Assembly: GCA_964410105.1 (NCBI GenBank)
Contig: CAYPFY010000013.1
Coordinates: forward strand, 1 to 64,000
Length of the DNA stretch: 64,000 bases
Direction: 5' to 3'
Origin: CAYPFY01 sp964410105
GTDB taxonomy: Bacteria; Bacteroidota; Ignavibacteria; UBA10030; SZUA-254
A program made the translations under genes and the position numbers. The notes under the pieces were generated by a model, which saw only the letters and a program-made list of their open reading frames with translations, searched no databases and was not told where the DNA came from. Below are positions 15,479 through 23,618 of the stretch, piece after piece; position 1 is the stretch's first letter, and every line of letters begins with the position of its first letter.

Positions 15479-16705
15479 ATGCCGGGAAAAAGACAGGCTG
15501 CCCTGGGGTTTATTTTCGTCACTCTCCTTCTTGATGTGACGGGGTTCGGTATCGTTATCCCCGTGTTCCCGAAGCTTATTACGGAGCTTATTCATGGTTC
15601 GATTACGGACGCGTCACGCTATGGGGGCTGGCTGATGTTTACGTTTTCGACAGCTCAGTTCGTCTGCTCCCCCGTTATGGGCAATCTCGGCGACCGGTAT
15701 GGACGAAGGCCGGTGCTGCTTGCGTCCGTGTTCGGCCTCGGCGTCGATTACATCGTCCTCGCGTTCGCGCCCTCAATCGGGTGGCTGTTTCTGGGAAGAC
15801 TGTTTGCCGGCATCTTCGGCGCCAGCTTTACGACAGCCGGAGCCTATATAGCCGATATCAGCCCACCGGAGAAACGCGCGCAGAATTTTGGGATCCTGGG
15901 GGTCTCGTTCGGCCTTGGGTTTATTATCGGCCCGGTGATAGGCGGCCTCCTGGGCCAGTTCGGCTCGCGGGTTCCCTTCCTCGCCGCCGCCGGGTTGTCT
16001 CTGCTCAACTGGCTGTATGGTTTTTTTGTTCTTCCGGAATCCCTCAAACTTGAGCTTCGACGGCCCTTTCAATGGAAATTGGCCAATCCGGCCGGATCTC
16101 TTTTACACTTGCGAAAATCCCCCGTCGTCGCCGGGCTGATGGAATCGCTGGTTTTTATTTATGTCGCCGCATACGCGGTGCAGAGTACATGGACGTATTT
16201 TACGATGCAACGCTTTCAATGGGACTCCGCAATGGTAGGTTATTCTCTCGGCGTAGCAGGGGTTCTCTTCGCTGTGGTTCAGGGCGGACTGATACGAGTG
16301 GTCATTCCGCGGCTCGGGCAGAAACGGTCCGTCTATGCCGGCCTCAGTATGTACGGTGTGGGGTTTCTGCTTTTTTCACTGGCGTCACGAAGCTGGATGA
16401 TGTTTGCTTTCCTTGTCCCTTATTGCCTCGGAGGTATCGCCGGACCCGCTCTGCAGAGTATTTTGTCAACTCAGGTTCCCGCCAATGAACAAGGGCAGCT
16501 CCAAGGGGCCCTGACGAGCCTCATGAGTCTTGCCGCTATTATAGGCCCGCCCCTTATGACGAATCTCTTTGCCTTTTTTACCGGGGACCGAGCACCCCTG
16601 TATTTTCCGGGCGCTCCATTTCTGGCCGGGACGATTCTTACCGCGCTCAGTATCGGATTTGCCGTTCGAACTCTTTCTTCTCACCCCACCGAGCAAACCC
16701 ATTAG
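15479..16705 (+). CDS. TetA-like MFS drug exporter
   Basis: 408 residues, 12 predicted membrane helices, DHA1/Tet subgroup of the major facilitator superfamily. Loop 2-3 carries GNLGDRYGRRPVLL, the classical G-x-x-x-D-R-x-G-R-R motif near residues 65-75, and helix 5 carries GFIIGPVIGG (motif C, antiporter signature). The N-terminal GFGIVIPVFPKLITELI is typical of TCR/Tet proteins. It is probably a proton-driven exporter of a small amphipathic compound; that it exports tetracycline is not implied. Immediately ahead of it, facing away, is the VOC gene. Confidence 0.88.
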   Translation: MPGKRQAALGFIFVTLLLDVTGFGIVIPVFPKLITELIHGSITDASRYGGWLMFTFSTAQFVCSPVMGNLGDRYGRRPVLLASVFGLGVDYIVLAFAPSIGWLFLGRLFAGIFGASFTTAGAYIADISPPEKRAQNFGILGVSFGLGFIIGPVIGGLLGQFGSRVPFLAAAGLSLLNWLYGFFVLPESLKLELRRPFQWKLANPAGSLLHLRKSPVVAGLMESLVFIYVAAYAVQSTWTYFTMQRFQWDSAMVGYSLGVAGVLFAVVQGGLIRVVIPRLGQKRSVYAGLSMYGVGFLLFSLASRSWMMFAFLVPYCLGGIAGPALQSILSTQVPANEQGQLQGALTSLMSLAAIIGPPLMTNLFAFFTGDRAPLYFPGAPFLAGTILTALSIGFAVRTLSSHPTEQTH

Positions 16706-16774
16706 TTGCCTGTCCCTGAGGATGAGCGGTCGAATTGGTCGCTATCACCGCGAGGGTTAACCTGGTACCCCGGC

Positions 16775-16805
16775 TTGAATGTGCATTTTTATCTGATTAA
16801 CTTTG
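16775..16805 (+). promoter_or_regulatory. Promoter TTGAAT-N17-TAACTTTG
   Basis: TTGAAT at 16775-16780, 17 bases, and TAACTTTG at 16798-16805, an exact match to the TAnnTTTG element known from Bacteroidota. A GC-rich hairpin (CTTTTCCC / GGGGGAAG) followed by TTTTT lies at about 16809-16833, in the leader. Confidence 0.5.
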
Positions 16806-16857
16806 GTTCGCTTTTCCCTTGGGGGAAGGTTTTTAATGAGTTTCAGGGAGATATTTT

Positions 16858-17211
16858 ATGAAGAGCATATCCGAGCGCGTTGCGTTCTTTCTCTTCCACT
16901 ATACTCTTGGGGTGGTTGTGCTGATCGAGAGCGTGCGGACTTTTTTGGGCGCGTCGTCACTTCATGCGTCGAACCCTCTGGGCTCCCATCTGTCGCTTCT
17001 CGCGGCTTGTGAAGGAGTTGCCGCAATTCTGTTTATGATTCCAAGGACGATGAAAATCGGAAGCTGGCTGCTGCTGTTCGTGTTTCTCATTGCCGTGATC
17101 GTTCACGGCGTCGCCCACGAGTTGTCATTGCTTGTGTTCGCTGCCGGGGTTGTGCTTGTCAATACCCGCGGAGGCGGTTTTATCAGGGAAGTCTTTAAGG
17201 GCACAGCATAG
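16858..17211 (+). CDS. Small integral membrane protein
   Basis: 117 residues with about four hydrophobic segments (residues 9-27, 44-58, 67-85 and 88-104). I do not recognise the family; the size and helix spacing are like small DoxX-like or DUF membrane proteins. CAGGGAGA just ahead of the ATG gives a ribosome binding site. The methyltransferase gene follows after 48 bases. Confidence 0.65.
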   Translation: MKSISERVAFFLFHYTLGVVVLIESVRTFLGASSLHASNPLGSHLSLLAACEGVAAILFMIPRTMKIGSWLLLFVFLIAVIVHGVAHELSLLVFAAGVVLVNTRGGGFIREVFKGTA

Positions 17212-17259
17212 TCTTGTGGTCTCGTCTTCAATAAAGGTTATTTCTGCAGGAGGGTTTCA

Positions 17260-17901
17260 ATGACTAAGGCGCAATTAGCCAAGTATGGATTCGAAAATCC
17301 GTTCAAGACCGACCCTCTGGTGAAGAGGGCCTCGAGGTATTGCAAGGGGACAAAAGTTCTTGACGTCGGCTGTGGGGAAGGGGCAGATAGCGTGTTTTTC
17401 GCAAAGAAAGGTTTCACGGTGACATCGATCGACATGAATCGCACGTTTCTTTCCCGCTTTCGCGCGTTCCGCAGGGATTCCGGGCTCTCGAATGTCAGGA
17501 TTCTCAGCCAGAGCGCGCTGACCTATGCTTACCCCGCCAGCCGGTACGATGTGGTGCTCTCGATTCTCGTTCTCTGCTGCATGAAGCGAAGTGAGTGCGA
17601 ACGGACCGTTAGGCTACTGAAGAAATCGGTGAAGCCCGGCGGGATTATGATCATATCCGCCCGGAATTACCGCGATCCTGAGCGGAAAGACTATATGGCC
17701 ACTGAGCGGATGGTCGAACCGAATACTTTCAAGAACAGGGACACCTGCGCAAAACATATTTATTTCATCGAGAAGGGAAGATTGCGCGAATTGTTCAGCG
17801 ACTGCGAGGTGCTTTATTATTTCGAAGGGTACGCGCCCTGTAAGTACAATCAGCATCCGAAGCACGGGGACTCGTACCTGATCTGCCGGCGCAGGGTTTG
17901 A
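17260..17901 (+). CDS. Class I SAM-dependent methyltransferase
   Basis: 213 residues. Motif I VLDVGCGEGADSVFFAKKGF near residues 36-55, the acidic residue ending strand 2 in VTSIDMN, and post-motif strand DVVLSILVLCCMK. It resembles TehB/UbiE-like small-molecule methyltransferases; the substrate is unknown. Strong GCAGGAGGG site ahead of the ATG. The C-terminal portion is longer than minimal TehB and ends basic. Confidence 0.82.
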   Translation: MTKAQLAKYGFENPFKTDPLVKRASRYCKGTKVLDVGCGEGADSVFFAKKGFTVTSIDMNRTFLSRFRAFRRDSGLSNVRILSQSALTYAYPASRYDVVLSILVLCCMKRSECERTVRLLKKSVKPGGIMIISARNYRDPERKDYMATERMVEPNTFKNRDTCAKHIYFIEKGRLRELFSDCEVLYYFEGYAPCKYNQHPKHGDSYLICRRRV

Positions 17902-17907
17902 CCCGGC

Positions 17908-19740
17908 CTACCCGCCTTCCCACTCCCGGCGGAGTCTCTTCTGCCTCTCGGTAGCCTCGAGGGTTTCTTCAAGCCGCACCCGGGGCACCTTGTAATCTGA
18001 TACAATGACGGCCACCCGGCTCCGGCCGGTCGGGCGGCTGACCACTAGGCTCACGGTGTCGCCGATGTGGATCTTTCCCAAGAAACTCCGGATCTCAGCT
18101 GCCGTCCCGGCCGCCGCTCCTCCCACTGAATCGATCTGGTCCCCCGTGTGAAGTCCCGCCCTGCCCCAGCAACTCGATGGGTCTGTGATCCCCAGCCTGG
18201 GTTTTCCCCCCTCCACGGGTTGCCATACGTATACCCGGACATCGGCCGCGGGCCGGTGGTCCTCATCCAGTTCCTGCGCTTCGGTGGTTCTGATGCGGAG
18301 TCCGATTTTCCCGAGGTATCGTTCGAAATCCAGAGGCGTATCTCCCCGCACGTATGATTCGAAGAATGGATGAACGTCACACCCACATTGTTCTGAGATC
18401 AGCCGTTCGATGTCCGTTCCGCTAAAACCCCGATCGCCCGCATTTTTCTCGTAGAGCGAACGCATGACGCCGTCGAGGGTGCGGCGGCCGTCCGTTGCGT
18501 CGCGGATGATGAGATCGAGTATCATGCCGATGAGTTCTCCCTGCAGATGGGTGCTGGCGGTGTAATCTCCCAGCATTCCCGGAGGGCCGTCCGAGACGAG
18601 ACTGACCTTCTCGGGTGAGATGAGCCTGTTCCCAGGATTGCCCAGATATCGCGCGATCAATTTCTCATAGTGCGCCTCGCGGGTGGAGTCAAAGGCGGGC
18701 AGTCCCGCCCGCCGGAGAAGGAGGTCTGCATAGAACATGGTGACTCCTTCGCTCCACCAGAGGCCGCGTGATCCTTTTCCCTGACGGTAGTCTATATCCC
18801 CGTGTTCAGCCGGCCGGAGCGTCACGAGGTTCCATGTGTGGAAAAACTCATGCGCAATCGATCCGAGAAGGCTTTTACGGCTGCTTGCCAGATCTGTGCT
18901 GAGCGCGCCCATGACGAGGGAGTTGCGATGCTCAAGCGCTCCCCGAGCCCCATCTCTTAATAAAAATGTGTAGATCCTGTACGGCGTCCGCCCGAAGAAC
19001 TTTACTGTTGTCTCTACAATTCGTTGTATATCGTTAACGAGTCCCACGCTGTCGAACGAGACTGCGTCAGGGAGGGGCCAGTACACAATGCGATGGCGAA
19101 CTCCGCCTACGGAGAACTCCCATTTTCTGAAAAAACCAACGAAGATGGGGCAATCGGCAAGTTCGCTCGCAGTCTCTGCACTGTATGTAAGAGGTTCCGG
19201 CGTTCCTTCGAGCCCGGTCTGAGCATCCCACCCCGGAGGGAGTTCGAGAATTACTCTCGATGGCAGATGGGTTCGTTCCGGAATGTACATGAATGAGTGG
19301 ATTCCCCCCACCAATCCTCCCGTGGGCTCGAGGAATGGTCGCCATGCCGCCCGCTGAGTCGCCGGTGTCGCAGGCAGCTTGATTCTGTACCGAATTGTTG
19401 CTTCGCCATTCCTGACCGTGACGCGCCAGAGCGCGCTGTCTTCACGGATGACATTCCCGCCTTTTTCCTCGACATGCAAGCCTTCAACATATCGCCAGTA
19501 CCGGTCGTCATATTCCAGGTGCGCACCCATGGCAATATGGAATGTGTCGCTCAAGCCGCTGATGTGCATTTCAACTGAAAATCTCGTGAGATCCGCCGGA
19601 TCGACACGAAGCGTGTACCGTATGGCGTTCCGGGGGCTTGCTTCATAGTTGCTCGATTCTATCCCGACCGGGACCCGAGCAGGTCGCGCTGAGACCGTTA
19701 GGAAAATGCCAAGACAGGCCGCAATTTTGATCATGCTCAT
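17908..19740 (-). CDS. M61-family glycyl aminopeptidase-like protease with PDZ
   Basis: About 610 residues from the ATG at 19740, which opens a signal peptide (MSMIKIAACLGIFLTVSA). The N-terminal beta domain (YTLRVDPADLTRFSVEMHISGL) is the M61 N-domain. The catalytic region has the zinc motif HEFFHTWN and a downstream glutamate in SEGVTMFYADLLLRR. A C-terminal PDZ domain (PRLGITDPSSCWGRAGLHTGDQIDSVGG ... GDTVSLVVSRPTG) completes the usual M61 order. The frame extends 50 codons further but those residues lack family similarity. Exported metallopeptidase; stop lies 6 bases from the stop of the convergent methyltransferase. Confidence 0.88.
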   Translation of the reverse strand: MSMIKIAACLGIFLTVSARPARVPVGIESSNYEASPRNAIRYTLRVDPADLTRFSVEMHISGLSDTFHIAMGAHLEYDDRYWRYVEGLHVEEKGGNVIREDSALWRVTVRNGEATIRYRIKLPATPATQRAAWRPFLEPTGGLVGGIHSFMYIPERTHLPSRVILELPPGWDAQTGLEGTPEPLTYSAETASELADCPIFVGFFRKWEFSVGGVRHRIVYWPLPDAVSFDSVGLVNDIQRIVETTVKFFGRTPYRIYTFLLRDGARGALEHRNSLVMGALSTDLASSRKSLLGSIAHEFFHTWNLVTLRPAEHGDIDYRQGKGSRGLWWSEGVTMFYADLLLRRAGLPAFDSTREAHYEKLIARYLGNPGNRLISPEKVSLVSDGPPGMLGDYTASTHLQGELIGMILDLIIRDATDGRRTLDGVMRSLYEKNAGDRGFSGTDIERLISEQCGCDVHPFFESYVRGDTPLDFERYLGKIGLRIRTTEAQELDEDHRPAADVRVYVWQPVEGGKPRLGITDPSSCWGRAGLHTGDQIDSVGGAAAGTAAEIRSFLGKIHIGDTVSLVVSRPTGRSRVAVIVSDYKVPRVRLEETLEATERQKRLRREWEGG

Positions 19741-19937
19741 TGCAGATTTTCTTGGGATTTGTGCGACGACGTGATAGTGTTCAGAAAAAATCCTCCCCCG
19801 CCTGTTGCCTCGTTTCGGATATAATGGCCATACCCCAATTATGATGTCAGTGGAGCCCCGAAGGTTTGAAGAGAGATGCTTGCGATCCAAAAAAGATCGC
19901 GGAATGGACCGCCCGTGCAGGCTTCTTCCCCGTTTCC

Positions 19938-19966
19938 TTGATATTTCATGGTGCGTTATCTACATT
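19938..19966 (+). promoter_or_regulatory. Promoter TTGATA-N17-TACATT
   Basis: TTGATA at 19938-19943, 17 bases, TACATT(GG) at 19961-19966. The start of transcription would fall only a few bases before the exonuclease ATG at 19977, so either the message is nearly leaderless or the element is fortuitous. Confidence 0.3.
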
Positions 19967-19976
19967 GGGCGAGGTC

Positions 19977-20471
19977 ATGTATGCGAATTTTGTTGCGATA
20001 GATTTCGAAACCGCCGACTATGGCCCGGATAGCGCTTGCGCCGTCGGCCTGGTGAGGGTGGAGGGGGGAGCGGTGACGAGCAAGGATTTTTTTCTGATCC
20101 GGCCGCCGCGTCGAGAGTTCTATTTTTCATATCTTCACGGGATCACGTGGGAGGATGTGAAGGATGAACCGAACTTCGGCGAGTCCTGGCCCCGGCTGCG
20201 GAGGGTCTTCCGGGGGGTTGATTTTCTCGTTGCTCATAACGCGTCTTTCGACCATGGTGTTTTGAATGCGTGCTGCGCCACGCACGGGATAAAACCTCCA
20301 AGGATACCGTTCCGGTGTACGATGAGACTCTCCCGCCAGCTGTGGCAAATCTATCCGACGAATCTTCCCTCCGTCTGCGAGTATTTCAATATCCCTCTGA
20401 AACACCACGACGCGGCTTCCGATACCCTGGCCTGCGCCGAGATCATGATCCGCGCCTTGCCCCACCTATGA
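19977..20471 (+). CDS. DnaQ-like 3'-5' exonuclease
   Basis: 164 residues. DEDDh exonuclease fold: Exo I VAIDFETAD at the N-terminus, Exo II VAHNASFDHGVL near residue 80, and Exo III HHDAASDTLACAEI near residue 145. This is close to the stand-alone proofreading-like exonucleases related to the DNA polymerase III epsilon chain. The ATG at 19977 is chosen because the family starts right at Exo I and GGGCGAGG precedes it. It overlaps the next gene by ATGA, which implies translational coupling. Confidence 0.88.
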   Translation: MYANFVAIDFETADYGPDSACAVGLVRVEGGAVTSKDFFLIRPPRREFYFSYLHGITWEDVKDEPNFGESWPRLRRVFRGVDFLVAHNASFDHGVLNACCATHGIKPPRIPFRCTMRLSRQLWQIYPTNLPSVCEYFNIPLKHHDAASDTLACAEIMIRALPHL

Positions 20472-21247
20472 GGTCTGTCGTTACTCCAGCCTATTATTCT
20501 CGCGGCTTTGAACCCGATGGGTACGCGAGGAGCCTCGCTCCCTTTGTGACGATTCATGAGGTGGAATTGTCGAAACGTACCGGTCCGGAGAAGCCGTGGG
20601 CCTGGACGGACGAACGCATCGTGCGGAAAACTCTGGAGCTCACGTGGCAGATGACCGGGGCCTGGAAGGCGAGGCGAGGGGTTCCGGTGAAAAGCCGCAA
20701 GGATTTCGAGCGGATCGTCGTCGGCGAGGTGATCTCTCTTACTCGGCTTTTTAATAGGCGGAAGATTTCCTGCCTGAAGGATCTTTCGCAATCCACGGCG
20801 TACAGGGCTATCGTGAATGCGATCGAGTCGAGTATCGCTTTTATTTCTGGAACCCGCCCGACGAAGCTGATCCAGCCTGTTCTCGGTTCCAAGGTGCTCC
20901 ATCATTATTTTCCGTCGATAATCCCGGTTTTCGATACGGAATATGTTTCGAAGAGAATCTTGAGAAGCAGGGCTGCCTCTAGTCTTGACGCCATTTTTGG
21001 CCCTGATGAGTCATCGGCAGATTTCGGCAGTGAGGTCAAGATGCAGGAGTTTGACGAGTACTTGTGGTTGTGCTCATTTCAGGTTCGGACGGCAGATCGC
21101 GATTCTTTGCAACAGGTCCGGAGCCGGTGCGCACGCGATTGTCGTGGTTTTTTTCCCCATTCGCTCAGTCTGAATCGCAACAGTATCCTCTGGAGACTGG
21201 ACGCCAAAATTGCTGAAAACTGCCTGATCGGCGCCGCGCGGAGTTGA
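20468..21247 (+). CDS. Unknown protein coupled to the exonuclease
   Basis: 259 residues, no signal peptide, rich in basic residues. I do not recognise a named family with confidence. The segment TKLIQPVLGSKVLHHYFPSIIPVFDTEYV (about residues 135-165) matches the pattern K-x-LH-x(3)-P-x(2)-P-x-x-D seen in DUF6308-like and Ogg-like helix-hairpin-helix glycosylase-fold proteins, where the Lys and Asp could be catalytic or structural. That relation is inference. It starts inside the stop codon of the DnaQ-like exonuclease (ATGA), so the two products are probably made in fixed ratio and may act together on DNA or a nucleotide. Confidence 0.6.
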   Translation: MRSVVTPAYYSRGFEPDGYARSLAPFVTIHEVELSKRTGPEKPWAWTDERIVRKTLELTWQMTGAWKARRGVPVKSRKDFERIVVGEVISLTRLFNRRKISCLKDLSQSTAYRAIVNAIESSIAFISGTRPTKLIQPVLGSKVLHHYFPSIIPVFDTEYVSKRILRSRAASSLDAIFGPDESSADFGSEVKMQEFDEYLWLCSFQVRTADRDSLQQVRSRCARDCRGFFPHSLSLNRNSILWRLDAKIAENCLIGAARS

Positions 21248-21265
21248 TTTCCCCGGAGGGGATGG

Positions 21266-21709
21266 TCAGAAGATATATGGAATTATTCTCCGGGTTTTGT
21301 TTGCATATGCAGCATACTCCGGGTAACGCTCCCTGAGCATGGCTTCTTCCGAGAATAGGCGCAGGCCGGTGCCAACGGCGATGGCCATGCCCAGCAGGAA
21401 GCTCTCCCAGGAGGGGTGTGCAAAGATTCCCGCCCACGCAAACATTAGAACTGCAGCATAGATCGGATTCCGCACAAATCTGTAAGGTCCCTCCGTCACT
21501 AATCTGCCCTCGGTGGGTTCCGCCGTCGCATGGAAACTCCGGAATCCAAACGTTATTCTCGCCCATATCATGAGCGCCACTGCCAGCGCCTGGACCGCTA
21601 TGACAATCCACGATGCTGACAACAGGCTGCCCCTTATGTAGAGCAAGCCCATTGCCGCTACCGAAATAATAAAACCAATTTTCGACGAAAGGGAGCCCAT
21701 TGGTGACAT
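21266..21709 (-). CDS. ICMT-family membrane methyltransferase (short form)
   Basis: 147 residues with four membrane segments and the C-terminal isoprenylcysteine-methyltransferase signature: GPYRFVRNPIYAAVLMFAWAG then SEEAMLRERYPEYAAYANKTRRIIPYIF. The product is a small inner-membrane SAM-dependent methyltransferase; substrate unknown. It is related to, but clearly different from, the one at 3114-3650. Converges on the exonuclease pair with 18 bases between. Confidence 0.82.
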   Translation of the reverse strand: MSPMGSLSSKIGFIISVAAMGLLYIRGSLLSASWIVIAVQALAVALMIWARITFGFRSFHATAEPTEGRLVTEGPYRFVRNPIYAAVLMFAWAGIFAHPSWESFLLGMAIAVGTGLRLFSEEAMLRERYPEYAAYANKTRRIIPYIF

Positions 21710-21769
21710 GGGGACGAATCGGGGACAATGAGGGCAGGGTTTGTTTTCGGTTATACTGTGCCCGGCCTT

Positions 21770-22072
21770 CTAGAGAGTGCTTGCGACGAGTTTCAGCGTT
21801 TGGGGTTGAATATTGTCACACAGTTTCCTGGCGTTTCCCAGAAACTCGATGAACTGGGGGCTCGACCGCCATTCGCCTATGGCATCGGCCGATTCCCAGC
21901 TTCCAAAGGATATGAATCGCTGCGGCCTTTCAGTGTCCTGCACGAGGTATCCGTCCCCGCACCCGGGCTGGTTTTTCTTGGTCCATGCCGCGAATGTTCT
22001 CCATTCATGAATGAATTTTTCTTCGTTTCCCGATTTTACGCTCCATTGCGCGAGCGTGTAGGGTTGGTTCAT
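21770..22072 (-). CDS. ABM-domain (dimeric alpha-beta barrel) protein
   Basis: 100 residues from the ATG at 22072, which has a perfect AGGAGG six bases away (22083-22078). Antibiotic-biosynthesis-monooxygenase-like fold: YTLAQWSVKSGNEEKFIHEWRTFAAWTKKNQPG ... LVQDTERPQRFISFGSWESADAIGEWRSSPQF. Such proteins are small homodimeric oxygenases or sensors of quinones and similar compounds. Function here is undefined. A good promoter lies 35-60 bases upstream. Confidence 0.82.
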   Translation of the reverse strand: MNQPYTLAQWSVKSGNEEKFIHEWRTFAAWTKKNQPGCGDGYLVQDTERPQRFISFGSWESADAIGEWRSSPQFIEFLGNARKLCDNIQPQTLKLVASTL

Positions 22073-22104
22073 GCCGTCCTCCTGTCCGTTGTTGTGAATT
22101 GCGG

Positions 22105-22133
22105 AAAGTATCAATCTCCGGAAAAATTGTCAA
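22105..22133 (-). promoter_or_regulatory. Promoter TTGACA-N17-TACTTT (ABM gene)
   Basis: Minus strand: TTGACA 22133-22128, 17 bases, TACTTT 22110-22105. Start of transcription should fall near 22098, giving a leader of about 26 bases with AGGAGG. Confidence 0.55.
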
Positions 22134-22244
22134 CACCGCACGATGCGGTGAGAGCCCTGCTCACGGCGCTGATTGTGGCCCCTCCTGGGATGAGCACCGA
22201 TCCGAACTGCTGGTTATCGAGCTGGTGAAGAAGGCGGAGGTGTG

Positions 22245-22601
22245 TCAAACGCAGTTCCGACAGTCGAATATGTCGACCTTTGTCGTTTCGCCCGGAGTAG
22301 TTGTGATGTCGAAGTTTTTCTGTCCTCTTGCGGGCCCGGGCCCGCCGATGTCGAAGGCCTGGATCGTGTATTTCCCGGCCGGGACGGAGAAGCGTGCCTG
22401 ACCGCTGCTGTCCGTGAGGGTTGTGTCTCCGGGGGGGAGTAAGACTATTTTCTTTCCCACCGATGGATCGGCATTGAAATGGACATAGACCACGATCTGG
22501 CTGAATACCTGCTCTCCTGATTGCTGGCCGCCCGATTGGCTTTGGGTTGATGTATCGCTGCAGGATGCGAAAATCAGCAGGAGGAATACGCTAGGCTTCA
22601 T
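22245..22601 (-). CDS. Small lipoprotein with a carboxypeptidase-like domain
   Basis: 118 residues. MKPSVFLLLIFASCSDTS is a lipoprotein signal with the lipidation cysteine at residue 14. After a Gln/Ser/Gly-rich linker, the sequence VVYVHFNADPSVGKKIVLLPPGDTTLTDSSGQARFSVPAGKYTIQAFD has the form of a prealbumin/carboxypeptidase-regulatory-like beta sandwich. Start fixed by AAGGAG in front of the ATG and by a promoter upstream. Role unknown; anchored to a membrane facing the periplasm or outside. Confidence 0.75.
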   Translation of the reverse strand: MKPSVFLLLIFASCSDTSTQSQSGGQQSGEQVFSQIVVYVHFNADPSVGKKIVLLPPGDTTLTDSSGQARFSVPAGKYTIQAFDIGGPGPARGQKNFDITTTPGETTKVDIFDCRNCV

Positions 22602-22636
22602 ATAAACTCCTTGGGGCCGCCCTTTCGACCTTTCTT

Positions 22637-22667
22637 GAAATTTACTGATTACAAGGACCATTCTCAA
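22637..22667 (-). promoter_or_regulatory. Promoter TTGAGA-N17-TAAATTTC (lipoprotein gene)
   Basis: Minus strand: TTGAGA 22667-22662, 17 bases, TAAATTTC 22644-22637. Another inverted repeat, CGCAGACC (22739-22746) with GGTCTGCG (22773-22780), lies between the two divergent genes and could be an operator or leader hairpin of the plus-strand operon. Confidence 0.5.
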
Positions 22668-22868
22668 TCTGCCCGGGTATCATTGGCCCGGGAACCACGC
22701 CATAGTGTGCAAGTTGTTGTTAAAGCCCTTATATTGGTCGCAGACCGATCCCCCCCCGAAACTTTTTCCAGGGGTCTGCGTATACCGCCCGGGGATTCTT
22801 GTCAGGATCACCGCAGGGAGGAGGGTGTCTGCCCGCTCAAGGGTTGCCGATCATTTAAGGAGATTTTT

Positions 22869-23600
22869 ATGAAAACAGTGCTCTCTGCAGCTTTCCTGCT
22901 ATTAATGCCCATCAGCCTCGCAGCTCAAACGGCCGATGAGATTATAGCAAAATATCTTAAGACGGTAGGCGGGATGGATAAGATCCAGGCGATCTCGTCC
23001 CTCCGCCGTACCGGCAGATTCATCGGAGGAGGGGGGTTCGAAGCGGCCGTGGTGGATGAGAATAAACGGCCCGGTATGGTCCGCCACGATTTTATCGTCC
23101 AGGGGATGACGAGGATAAATGCCTATGACGGGAAGGCCGGGTGGAAAGTCCAGCCGTTCGGTGGCAAGAAGGATCCCGAACCTCTCAGCGAAGAAGAGAT
23201 GAAGTCGATTCTCGAAGACGCCGACTTCGACGGACCTCTCGTGAATTACCAGCAAAAGGGTAACAAGGTGGAGTTCGTCGGCACGGACCCCGTCGAGGGG
23301 ACCGACGCCCTTAAATTGAAGGTGACGCTCGCCAACAATGACGTTCGCTATTATTATATGGATGCCGATTATTACGTGCCGATCAAGATCGAGGTGAAAC
23401 GCATGGTCCGCGGCGAAGAGCATGAGTATGAGGTGTCGCTCGGCGACTATAAGGAAGTGAACGGATGGTACTTGCCGTTTTCTGTGGAAACGTCAGTGAA
23501 AGGGAATCCGGGCGGCCCGCAAATTTCTTATGAGAAGATTGAGGCGAATGTGACGATCGATGACGCACGTTTCGCGCAACCGTCAACACCGAAGCAATAG
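22869..23600 (+). CDS. Outer-membrane lipoprotein-sorting-like protein
   Basis: 243 residues with a signal peptide (MKTVLSAAFLLLMPISLAAQ). The mature part starts TADEIIAKYLKTVGGMDKIQAISSLRRTGRF, the opening typical of LolA/LolB-fold proteins (outer membrane lipoprotein-sorting protein family) in Bacteroidota, and continues with alternating beta strands (YYMDADYYVPIKIEVKRMVRGEEHEYEVSLGDYKEVNGWYLPFSVE). It likely binds a lipid or lipoprotein in the periplasm. AAGGAG fixes the start. The propeller gene follows 18 bases later and is probably in the same operon. Confidence 0.8.
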   Translation: MKTVLSAAFLLLMPISLAAQTADEIIAKYLKTVGGMDKIQAISSLRRTGRFIGGGGFEAAVVDENKRPGMVRHDFIVQGMTRINAYDGKAGWKVQPFGGKKDPEPLSEEEMKSILEDADFDGPLVNYQQKGNKVEFVGTDPVEGTDALKLKVTLANNDVRYYYMDADYYVPIKIEVKRMVRGEEHEYEVSLGDYKEVNGWYLPFSVETSVKGNPGGPQISYEKIEANVTIDDARFAQPSTPKQ

Positions 23601-23618
23601 ACTAGAGGGGATCTCACT

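Noticed and set aside
16809..16833. Hairpin plus TTTTT as a terminator of the MFS gene
   Set aside because: It lies downstream of a good promoter (16775-16805), so it is more likely a leader structure of the small membrane protein gene.
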